39,181 bases of DNA from Candidatus Lachnoclostridium stercoripullorum (GTDB lineage: Bacteria; Bacillota; Clostridia; Lachnospirales; Lachnospiraceae): contig DXEU01000025.1 in assembly GCA_019114845.1 (NCBI GenBank), positions 1 to 39,181 on the forward strand. Direction: 5' to 3'. Each line of letters opens with the position of its first letter. The first letter of the stretch is position 1. The notes below the pieces were generated by a model. That model had not been told where the DNA came from. It saw nothing but the letters and a program-made list of their open reading frames with translations, and searched no databases. A program made the translations under genes and the position numbers. This document shows positions 1 to 6,237 of the stretch, piece by piece.

Positions 1-1
1 C

Positions 2-1264
2 AAAGAAGAAAACCTGGACAAAAAGTCCGAAGCAATGGAGAAGAAGGAGGCCAGCTTGGCCGCCAGAGAGGAAAAACTCTCAAAGAAGTCAGCGGAAGTG
101 GAAGCTCTGTATGAGAAAGGAGTGCAGGAACTGGAAAAAATTTCCGGCCTAACCTCCGAACAGGCAAAAGAGTATCTTTTAAAATCTGTGGAAGAAGATG
201 TCAAGCATGACACCGCTAAGCTGATCAAGGAACTGGAGACAAAGGCAAAAGAGGAAGCGGACAAGAAGGCGAAGGACTACGTGGTGACCGCCATTCAGAG
301 ATGTGCGGCTGACCATGTGGCGGAGACCACGGTTTCTGTGGTGCAGCTTCCCAATGACGAGATGAAGGGCCGCATCATCGGCCGTGAGGGACGGAATATC
401 CGTACTCTGGAAACGCTGACAGGGGTGGAGCTGATCATCGACGACACACCGGAAGCGGTGGTTCTGTCGGGGTTTGATCCCATTCGCAGAGAGGTGGCGC
501 GCGTCGCCTTGGAGCGTCTGATTGTGGATGGAAGAATCCATCCGGCGAGAATCGAGGAGATGGTGGAGAAGGCACAGAAGGAAGTGGAGGCCAACATGAG
601 GGAAGATGGAGAGGCCGCCACTCTGGAAGTGGGAATCCACGGAATTCACCCGGAGCTGGTAAAGCTTCTGGGCAAGATGAAATTCAGGACCAGCTATGGA
701 CAGAATGCGCTGAAGCATTCCATCGAGGTGGCTCAGCTGGCCGGACTTCTGGCATCAGAAGTCGGCGTGGATGTACGCATGGCAAAGCGGGCCGGTTTGT
801 TACATGACATTGGTAAATCCGTTGATCATGAGATGGAGGGAACCCATGTACGCCTGGGAGCGGAGCTGTGCAAGAAGTACAGAGAGTCCGCTACGGTGGT
901 CAATGCGGTGGAAGCCCATCATGGCGACGTTGAGCCGCAGAGCCTGATCGCATGTCTGGTGCAGGCGGCGGATACGATTTCCGCAGCGAGACCGGGCGCA
1001 AGAAGAGAGACTCTGGAAACATATACAAACAGATTGAAACAGTTGGAAGATATCACCAACTCCTTCAAGGGAGTGGAAAAGTCTTTTGCCATTCAGGCGG
1101 GCCGCGAGGTCAGAATTATGGTTATACCGGAGCAGATCAGCGACGACGATATGGTGCTTCTCGCCAGAGAGGTTTCCAAGAAGATCGAGTCCGAGCTGGA
1201 GTATCCGGGACAGATCAAGGTGAACGTGATCCGGGAGTCGAGAGTGACCGATTACGCGAAATAA
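2..1264 (+). CDS. rny: Ribonuclease Y, 5'-truncated by window edge
   Basis: Membrane-anchored endoribonuclease that starts decay of many mRNAs in Firmicutes. The reading frame is already open at base 2, so the N-terminal membrane anchor lies outside the window; an internal ATG at 35 is not the true start. About 420 residues remain of a protein usually near 520. The first part is a charged Lys/Glu-rich coiled coil. It is followed by the KH domain with the [10 protein letters not shown] motif and then an HD domain with the HDIGK metal-binding signature and a later EAHHGD motif. The C-terminus is intact and ends with TAA. A hairpin plus T-run follows within 10 bases, so the gene is probably the last of its transcript. 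Family assignment is certain. Confidence 0.97.
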   Translation, partial: KEENLDKKSEAMEKKEASLAAREEKLSKKSAEVEALYEKGVQELEKISGLTSEQAKEYLLKSVEEDVKHDTAKLIKELETKAKEEADKKAKDYVVTAIQRCAADHVAETTVSVVQLPNDEMKGRIIGREGRNIRTLETLTGVELIIDDTPEAVVLSGFDPIRREVARVALERLIVDGRIHPARIEEMVEKAQKEVEANMREDGEAATLEVGIHGIHPELVKLLGKMKFRTSYGQNALKHSIEVAQLAGLLASEVGVDVRMAKRAGLLHDIGKSVDHEMEGTHVRLGAELCKKYRESATVVNAVEAHHGDVEPQSLIACLVQAADTISAARPGARRETLETYTNRLKQLEDITNSFKGVEKSFAIQAGREVRIMVIPEQISDDDMVLLAREVSKKIESELEYPGQIKVNVIRESRVTDYAK

Positions 1265-1273
1265 GTGAGAAAG

Positions 1274-1304
1274 CTCTATCAGATGGAAGTCTGGTAGAGT
1301 TTTT
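1274..1304 (+). terminator. Rho-independent terminator after rny
   Basis: CTCTATCAGA (1274-1283) pairs with TCTGGTAGAG (1290-1299), ten pairs including one G-T wobble, with a six-base loop, followed directly by a run of five T residues. It lies ten bases after the rny stop codon. Confidence 0.85.
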
Positions 1305-1356
1305 CTTGTTTAACAGGAAACTTTCTTACTTTTTTCGGTCAATTTAAAAAGTGGAA

Positions 1357-1385
1357 TTGACTTTATGGCCGCGTGGCTTTAGAGT
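1357..1385 (+). promoter_or_regulatory. Sigma-A promoter for the cell-wall-binding protein gene
   Basis: TTGACT (1357-1362) and TAGAGT (1380-1385) are separated by 17 bases. It lies downstream of the rny terminator and about 40 bases upstream of the next start codon. Confidence 0.65.
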
Positions 1386-1427
1386 AGAGGGCAGGAGAGC
1401 GCGGGAGAGAGGAAGGAGAAGGTGCTT

Positions 1428-2399
1428 ATGACAAAGAATCATTGGAAGAGACTGCAGGCCCTGGTGCTGGCCGGGGTACTGGCTGTGTGCGCGGCATTTC
1501 CGGCCATGGCGGAGAGCCGCAAGAAGATCACCTCCGTCAGCCTGGATGTGGAGTCGGAGATGCGCATCGGGGACGATATAGAGCCGTCCCAGGTGCAGAT
1601 TGAGACGAAGAGCGACAAGTACTATGTGGGTGAGATCGATTTCACCAACGTGGGCTTTTACTGGTCGGCGGAGGATGTGCCCCAGATTGAGGTGTATCTC
1701 TACGCGGAGGACGGATATTATTTTTCCCTGAAGAACACGGACGTCCACCTGGACGGGGCCACCTATGTGAAGGCGATCAAGCCATCCGGCATGGATTCCA
1801 CCGTCCTGAAGATCACCATGGATCTGCCGTCCATGGCGGGGCGGATGGACGAGCTGGGGACGATACAGTTCGGCAAGGACGGGCTGGCCACCTGGGATCC
1901 GGTGGAGGGCGCCGGATACTATGAGGTTCGCCTGATCCGCAACTCCACGGTGGTCGGGGGGACGCAGACGGTGAACGTCACCAGCGCCGAGTTCGGCTAC
2001 CTGATGACCAAGGCCGCCAGCTACACGGTGAAGGTGAGGCCGGTGAGCCAGGTGAACTGGGAGAACAAGGGATCCTGGGCCGCATCCGCTCCGGTCTACG
2101 TGGACGCGGCGATGGCGGCACAGTTTAAGGAGGCCAGCCACACCCCGGGAGAATGGGTGAAGGACGAGACCGGCTGGCGGTTCCAGAATGAGGATGGGAC
2201 GTTTATGCCGGAAGGCTGGCATCTGATCACCGGAAAGTGGTACTATTTCGGCGAGGATACCTATATGTGGGCCAACGCCTGGGTGAATACCGACAGCTTC
2301 TACTACTACGTGGGAGCGGACGGGGCGATGCTCAGGAGCACGTTTGTGCCGGGGACGGAGTATTACGTCAACAGCGCCGGCGTCTGGGTTCAGCCGTGA
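1428..2399 (+). CDS. Secreted protein with cell-wall/choline-binding-type repeats
   Basis: 323-residue exported protein. The N-terminus has basic residues, a hydrophobic stretch rich in Leu/Val/Ala and an AMA-type signal peptidase site near residue 29. The middle is beta-rich and contains a fibronectin-like region around 'WDPVEGAGYYEVRLI'. The last ~85 residues carry aromatic repeats of the CW_binding type (GWRFQNEDGTFMPEGWHLI, GKWYYF, YYYVGADGAM), which in related proteins tether them to cell-wall polymers. No catalytic domain was recognised. The GTG at 1422 is too close to the AAGGAG at 1413-1418, while ATG 1428 has nine-base spacing, so ATG 1428 was chosen. It has its own promoter and sits alone between rny and the Nudix gene. 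The substrate or adhesion role is unknown. Confidence 0.85.
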   Translation: MTKNHWKRLQALVLAGVLAVCAAFPAMAESRKKITSVSLDVESEMRIGDDIEPSQVQIETKSDKYYVGEIDFTNVGFYWSAEDVPQIEVYLYAEDGYYFSLKNTDVHLDGATYVKAIKPSGMDSTVLKITMDLPSMAGRMDELGTIQFGKDGLATWDPVEGAGYYEVRLIRNSTVVGGTQTVNVTSAEFGYLMTKAASYTVKVRPVSQVNWENKGSWAASAPVYVDAAMAAQFKEASHTPGEWVKDETGWRFQNEDGTFMPEGWHLITGKWYYFGEDTYMWANAWVNTDSFYYYVGADGAMLRSTFVPGTEYYVNSAGVWVQP

Positions 2400-2438
2400 C
2401 GCGGAACCGGTGCGGAGCCTGGGTTTAGCCGTGACGCG
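2382..2438 (+). repeat. Direct repeat spanning the stop codon of the cell-wall protein
   Basis: A 22-base segment at 2382-2403, covering the last codons and the TGA, recurs at 2417-2438 with two mismatches, offset by 35 bases. It looks like a small local duplication of the gene end. Confidence 0.7.
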
Positions 2439-2517
2439 AGGCGATGACCCGGCGGGGCGGCACGTGCCTCGGCCGGGAGCGGATAAAATACGATAAATTT
2501 TTCGGAAGGTGAGAGAG

Positions 2518-3075
2518 ATGGCAGAGGAGAGAAAGCAGGAGGCGCCGGTAAAGCGCCTGGAGAGAAACCTGAAATACGAGGGAAACATTTTGAATGTGTA
2601 CGAGGACGTGGTGGAGGTCAACGGCCACATCGCCCACTGGGATTTCATTCACCACGACGGGGCGGCGGCTGTGGTTCCGGTGACGGACGAGGGTAAGATT
2701 CTGGTGGTGCGCCAGTATCGGAATGCCCTGAACCGGTTTACCCTGGAGCTGCCGGCCGGAAAGCTGGATGCCCCCGATGAGCCGAAGATCCAGTGTGCCT
2801 ACCGGGAGCTGGAGGAGGAGACCGGCTTCAGGACGGAGAACATGGAGTACCTCATCAGCGTCAACACCACGGTGGCTTTCTGCAACGAGGCCATAGATAT
2901 TTTCGTGGCGAGGGATCTGATTCCCTCCAGACAGCACCTGGATGAGGATGAGGAGATCAACGTGGAGGCCTGGGAGCTGAAGGATTTGGAGGAGCTGATC
3001 TACTCCGGGAAGATGACGGACGGGAAGACCATCGCCGGCATTCTCGCCTACGGGAGAAAGTACGGCCGCAGCTAG
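2518..3075 (+). CDS. nudF: Nudix hydrolase, ADP-ribose pyrophosphatase type
   Basis: 185-residue Nudix protein expected to hydrolyse ADP-ribose to AMP and ribose-5-phosphate in the cytoplasm. The Nudix helix is clear: PAGKLDAPDE then seven residues then RELEEETGF. There are six residues instead of five between the first Gly and the Glu; the DNA confirms this one-residue insertion. The preceding strand (VVRQYRNALNRFTLELPAGK) is typical of ADP-ribose pyrophosphatases. The start is placed at ATG 2518 behind AAGGTGAG; GTG 2509 overlaps the ribosome binding site. It is followed by a strong terminator and the SpoIIM-like gene, a neighbourhood resembling B. subtilis nudF-spoIIM-xerD. Substrate is inferred from family features. 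Confidence 0.88.
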   Translation: MAEERKQEAPVKRLERNLKYEGNILNVYEDVVEVNGHIAHWDFIHHDGAAAVVPVTDEGKILVVRQYRNALNRFTLELPAGKLDAPDEPKIQCAYRELEEETGFRTENMEYLISVNTTVAFCNEAIDIFVARDLIPSRQHLDEDEEINVEAWELKDLEELIYSGKMTDGKTIAGILAYGRKYGRS

Positions 3076-3131
3076 GCTGCGGAGAGCGGTCGGGTATGGC
3101 CCTGGAGCTAGGCCGCAGGATTCATAAGTGG

Positions 3132-3179
3132 GACGCCCCGCGCATATTCTGAAAAAAGAGTATGGGCGGGGCGTTTTTT
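3132..3179 (+). terminator. Strong Rho-independent terminator after nudF
   Basis: ACGCCCCGC (3133-3141) and CATA (3143-3146) pair with TATG (3161-3164) and GCGGGGCGT (3166-3174), with one internal mismatch, a 14-base loop and six consecutive T residues (3174-3179). The T-run abuts the start codon of the next gene. Confidence 0.9.
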
Positions 3180-3180
3180 G

Positions 3181-3705
3181 ATGCGGAGAAGGTACGGGGA
3201 GTGGATTCTGGGAATGTTTGCGGCGGGGGTGATCCTGGGGACGGCGGCGGTGAACCTGGGCGGGGAGGATTTTCGGGAGCAGGCCGGAGGCATGGCGGAG
3301 GCGCTCTTTGCCGGGGCGCAGGCGAGCCGTGAGGCGTTCTGGGAGCTTTTGCGGATGACGGCCCTCTGCCGGGCGGGGGAGACGGCTCTTTTGTGGGCAG
3401 CGGGTTTCCTAGGGGCGGGGCGGATGCTGTGCTGCCTTCTCGCGGGCTGTGCGGGGGCCTGCGGGGGAGCGGTGCTCTCGGTGTTCACCTGGGAATTCGG
3501 GGCTGCAGGGCCGGCATTTTACCTGGCAACCCTGTTTCCCCATTTTCTGTTCTACCTGCCGCTGTGGCTGTTTCTGGCGGGGAGCGCCGGCCATGGGGGG
3601 AGAATCCCCGGGAGGTATCTGGCGGCGGGATTTCTCCTCCTGGGGGCGGGGATTTTCTGCGAAACGGCGGTAAATCCGGGAATTCTTTTAATTTTTTCGC
3701 GGTAA
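3181..3705 (+). CDS. SpoIIM-like integral membrane protein
   Basis: 174-residue hydrophobic protein with about four or five predicted membrane segments. It starts with a basic MRRRYGEW tip and ends in an ETAVNP motif, which resembles the Glu/Pro signature closing SpoIIM-family proteins. In B. subtilis SpoIIM works with SpoIID and SpoIIP in septal peptidoglycan remodelling during engulfment. Its position between a NudF-type gene and xerD matches the spoIIM neighbourhood, which supports the call more than sequence similarity alone. Base composition is strongly GC-biased (many Gly/Ala codons). The ATG at 3181 (or TTG 3178) falls immediately after the T-run of the preceding terminator, leaving no normal ribosome binding site. 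The next in-frame ATG, 3214, would remove the basic tip. Confidence 0.65.
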   Translation: MRRRYGEWILGMFAAGVILGTAAVNLGGEDFREQAGGMAEALFAGAQASREAFWELLRMTALCRAGETALLWAAGFLGAGRMLCCLLAGCAGACGGAVLSVFTWEFGAAGPAFYLATLFPHFLFYLPLWLFLAGSAGHGGRIPGRYLAAGFLLLGAGIFCETAVNPGILLIFSR

Positions 3706-3710
3706 AAAGG

Positions 3711-3761
3711 ATACAACATGTTGAGGAATGGGGATTTCCCGGCCAACATGTTGTATTTTTT
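3711..3761 (+). terminator. 13-bp perfect inverted repeat with T-run, SpoIIM-like/xerD gap
   Basis: ATACAACATGTTG (3711-3723) is the exact reverse complement of CAACATGTTGTAT (3744-3756), with a 20-base loop and a following T-rich run. It can act as a terminator for the upstream gene. Each arm also contains the self-complementary 10-mer CAACATGTTG, so it may instead be a pair of protein-binding sites. Confidence 0.6.
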
Positions 3762-3805
3762 ATGTAAATCAACAGGAAAATGGAGGGAAAGTGGGAAAAT
3801 TCTGT

Positions 3806-3834
3806 TTGATTTTGCGGGAAAATGGGAATATAAT
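3806..3834 (+). promoter_or_regulatory. Sigma-A promoter for xerD
   Basis: TTGATT (3806-3811), 17-base spacer, TATAAT (3829-3834). It gives an untranslated leader of about 55 bases before the ATG at 3895. Confidence 0.8.
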
Positions 3835-3894
3835 GGGAATACATATGGGATTTTTCCCGATCTTTGTGGGGATTTTGGTTCAGGGGGAACAGGG

Positions 3895-4782
3895 ATGACT
3901 GAGGACATAAAAGATTTTGTTGTATATTTGAGGGAGGTAAAGCGAACATCGGCCAACACGGAGATGTCTTACCAGAGGGACCTGCTGCAGATGGCGTCCT
4001 ACCTGAGAGAGAAGGGAATCACGGAGGTTTCCAAGGTCACCAGGACAAGCCTGAACTCCTACATTCTTCACCTGGAGAAGGAGGGGAAGGCTACGACGAC
4101 CATATCCAGGGTGCTGGCGTCCATGAAGGCTTTTTTCCACTATGAGCTGAGCTGCGGGAGGATCCGGCGGGATCCGGCGGAGCTGATCAAAGCCCCCAGA
4201 GTTGAGAAGAAGCTGCCCACCATTCTCACGGTGGAGGAGGTCAACTGCCTGCTGGCGCAGCCCGGCGGCGAGGCCCCCAAGGAGATCCGGGACAAGGCGA
4301 TGCTGGAGCTTCTCTACGCCACCGGCATCCGGGTGTCCGAACTGATCCACTTAAAGCTGGAGGATGTGAACCTGAATGTGGGGTTCATCACCTGCCGGGA
4401 CGGGGTGAAGGAGAGAACGGTGCCCTTCGGGAAGGTGGCCAGGCAGTCCCTAATGGACTACATGGAGCGGTCCAGAAAGGTGCTCTTAAAGGGGAATGAG
4501 TCGGAGTGGCTGTTCACCAACTGCAGCGGCAAGCCCATGAGCCGACAGGGTTTCTGGAAGATCATCAAGTATTATGGGGAGAAGGCGGGGATTCAGGCGG
4601 ACATTACGCCCCACACGCTGCGCCACTCCTTTGCGGCCCATCTCCTGAAGAGCGGGGCGGATGTCCACGCGGTCCAGGCCATGCTGGGGCATTCGGACAT
4701 GGCCACCACCCAGGCCTACATGGCCTACTCCCGAGCGGGGGAGATGCGGGATGCCGGCGCGGGGGCTTATCCCAGGCGGTGA
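3895..4782 (+). CDS. xerD: Tyrosine recombinase XerD
   Basis: 295-residue site-specific recombinase that, with XerC or alone, resolves chromosome dimers at dif. The N-terminal SAM-like core-binding domain (residues ~1-85) precedes the catalytic domain with Arg146 (ATGIRVSEL), Lys172 (DGVKERTVP), His240-x-x-Arg243 (HTLRH), His266 (LGHSDMATTQ) and nucleophile Tyr275. The tail after the tyrosine is unusual (AYMAYSRAGEMRDAGAG) but still ends in a PRR like the PRA of related XerD proteins. The frame is open upstream to 3718, but that stretch lies in the promoter region. ATG 3895 with AGGGGG seven bases upstream is the start. The context and length favour housekeeping XerD over a phage integrase. 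Confidence 0.93.
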   Translation: MTEDIKDFVVYLREVKRTSANTEMSYQRDLLQMASYLREKGITEVSKVTRTSLNSYILHLEKEGKATTTISRVLASMKAFFHYELSCGRIRRDPAELIKAPRVEKKLPTILTVEEVNCLLAQPGGEAPKEIRDKAMLELLYATGIRVSELIHLKLEDVNLNVGFITCRDGVKERTVPFGKVARQSLMDYMERSRKVLLKGNESEWLFTNCSGKPMSRQGFWKIIKYYGEKAGIQADITPHTLRHSFAAHLLKSGADVHAVQAMLGHSDMATTQAYMAYSRAGEMRDAGAGAYPRR

Positions 4783-4847
4783 CGGGGGCGGCGGACGATG
4801 TCTGTGCCCGGCCTGAGACGGAGTTTTGCGGGAAAGGACAAAAAGCA

Positions 4848-4876
4848 TTGTATCCAGGGCATCCCTGTGTTAAGAT
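4848..4876 (+). promoter_or_regulatory. Probable promoter for apt
   Basis: TTGTAT (4848-4853), 17-base spacer ending in TGTGT, and TAAGAT (4871-4876). It lies in the xerD-apt gap, about 60 bases upstream of the apt ATG. Confidence 0.6.
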
Positions 4877-4939
4877 AGAAATGATGTGAACAGGACCGGC
4901 GCGTTCGGAGGACGGCGGTTAAAAGGAGGATATATCAGG

Positions 4940-5464
4940 ATGAAGAGTGTGGCGGATTATGTGAGAAGCATTCCGGATTTTCCCAAGGAGGGAGTGATTT
5001 TTCGGGACATCACTACCATTTTGCAGGATCCGGACGGTCTGCAGCTGGCCATTGACGGTCTGGTGAAGATGACGAAGGATGTGGAGTTTGACGTGGTTGT
5101 GGGCCCGGAGTCCAGAGGATTTATCTTTGGCGTGCCGGTGGCCTACGCGGAGCACAAGGGCTTTGTGCCGGTCCGCAAGAAGGGCAAGCTGCCCTGCGAG
5201 ACCGTTTCCATCCGGTATGAGTTGGAGTACGGCACGGCGGAGCTGGAGATCCACAAGGATGCCATCAAGCCGGGGCAGAAGGTTGTGATTGTCGACGACC
5301 TGATGGCGACGGGCGGAACCATGGAGGCCATCATCGACCTGGTGGAGCGCCTGGGCGGCGAGGTTGTAAAGATCTGCTTTGTGATGGAGCTGGCTGGCCT
5401 CAAGGGAAGAGAGCGGCTGAAGAACTACAATGTGGACTCCCTGATCATCTACGAGGGAAAGTAA
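4940..5464 (+). CDS. apt: Adenine phosphoribosyltransferase
   Basis: 174-residue purine salvage enzyme that condenses adenine with PRPP to AMP in the cytoplasm. The N-terminus (RSIPDFPKEGVIFRDIT) and VVGPESRGFIFG are characteristic of APT. The PRPP-binding loop VVIVDDLMATGGT spans residues ~115-127. Length matches the family. The open frame extends upstream to 4886, but ATG 4940 has AGGAGG ten bases upstream and gives the normal APT N-terminus. The gene has its own likely promoter and a good terminator, so it seems to be a single-gene unit. In many Firmicutes apt is followed by relA, which is not the case here. Confidence 0.96.
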   Translation: MKSVADYVRSIPDFPKEGVIFRDITTILQDPDGLQLAIDGLVKMTKDVEFDVVVGPESRGFIFGVPVAYAEHKGFVPVRKKGKLPCETVSIRYELEYGTAELEIHKDAIKPGQKVVIVDDLMATGGTMEAIIDLVERLGGEVVKICFVMELAGLKGRERLKNYNVDSLIIYEGK

Positions 5465-5482
5465 GACTCAGGAAATTTTGGG

Positions 5483-5510
5483 CGCGGCGGGCGGAAGTCT
5501 GCCGCGTTTT
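5483..5510 (+). terminator. Rho-independent terminator after apt
   Basis: CGCGGCGGGC (5483-5492) pairs fully with GTCTGCCGCG (5497-5506), with two G-T wobbles, around a GGAA tetraloop of GNRA type, followed by TTTT. An AAATTTT stretch precedes the stem. Confidence 0.8.
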
Positions 5511-5604
5511 CAGTTGAGAGAAAGAGCTGCGATTGAGAGAATGGTCTGTGATCGAGAGGAAATGTTTGTTTGACGGGAAATACGGGAAAGGGGGAGAGGC
5601 GGGC

Positions 5605-6237
5605 GTGAAGATGACGACGCTTTGCTATATTGAGCAGGACGGGAAGTACCTGATGCTCTACCGCAACAAGAAGAAAAATGATATCAACGAGGGAAAGTGG
5701 ATCGGCGTGGGAGGCCACTTGGAGGGGACGGAGAGCCCCGGGGAGTGCCTTCTGCGGGAGGTGAAGGAGGAGACGGGGCTGACCCTCACCTCCTGGCAGT
5801 TCCGGGGGATTGTCACTTTCGTGCCGGGGCCGGATCAGGTGGAGTACATGTGCGTCTACACCGCCGACGGATTTTCGGGGGACCTGCGGGAGTGCAGCGA
5901 GGGGGAACTTCGCTGGATCCCCAAGGAGGAGGTGGAGAGCCTCAGCCTGTGGGAGGGGGACCGCTTATTTATGCCCCTGCTTCTGAGGGAGGATGTGCCA
6001 TTTTTCTCCATGAAGCTGGTGTATGAGGGGGATCGCCTGATTTATGCCGGATTGGACGGTGGGACAAGCCCCGCCGGGGAAGGCGGGAAGGCTGAGAATG
6101 CCGCGGAGAGAAGTGAGAACGCCGCGGAGAGAAGCGAGAACGCTGCGGAGAGAGCTGAGAATGCCGCGGGCAGAGTCCGGATAGCCGGCGGCCCGGAGGA
6201 AGGATGGAGGCTTGTATGGGAAAAATCGTTCTGCTAG
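5605..6237 (+). CDS. MutT-like Nudix hydrolase with repeat-bearing C-terminal extension
   Basis: 210-residue Nudix protein of the 8-oxo-dGTP diphosphatase type, probably cleaning oxidised nucleotides. The Nudix box is exact: G-HLEGT-E-SPGECLL-REVKEETGL. The start TLCYIEQDGKYLMLYRNKKKNDINEGKWIGVGG is typical of clostridial MutT proteins (given here only as its two ends: TLCYIEQDGKY and KWIGVGG). GTG 5605 is preferred because GGGGGAG lies eight bases upstream and it restores the usual residue before TLCYIE; ATG 5611 is the alternative. After the Nudix fold, residues ~155-200 carry four copies of a seven-residue AENAAER-like unit encoded by a 21-bp repeat. Such a tail is not part of the family and is probably disordered or helical. 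The 3' end overlaps the next gene by 22 bases. Confidence 0.87.
   Translation: MKMTTLCYIEQDGKYLMLYRNKKKNDINEGKWIGVGGHLEGTESPGECLLREVKEETGLTLTSWQFRGIVTFVPGPDQVEYMCVYTADGFSGDLRECSEGELRWIPKEEVESLSLWEGDRLFMPLLLREDVPFFSMKLVYEGDRLIYAGLDGGTSPAGEGGKAENAAERSENAAERSENAAERAENAAGRVRIAGGPEEGWRLVWEKSFC
6091..6174 (+). repeat. Four 21-bp tandem repeats inside the MutT-like gene
   Basis: Units at 6091-6111, 6112-6132, 6133-6153 and 6154-6174, each beginning (G/A)(C/G)TGAGAA-like and containing GCnGCGGAGAGA, with a few substitutions. They encode (A/S)ENAAER heptads and keep the frame, so copy-number change would not break the gene. Confidence 0.9.

Noticed and set aside
1344-2648. 434-codon minus-strand frame opposite the cell-wall-binding protein gene
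   Set aside because: Antisense shadow; no motif and no ribosome binding site.
3718-3894. N-terminal extension of XerD
   Set aside because: This stretch covers the inverted repeat and the xerD promoter, and XerD proteins start at the equivalent of ATG 3895.
6091-6174. Short repeats as a CRISPR remnant
   Set aside because: Units are contiguous, in frame and without spacers.
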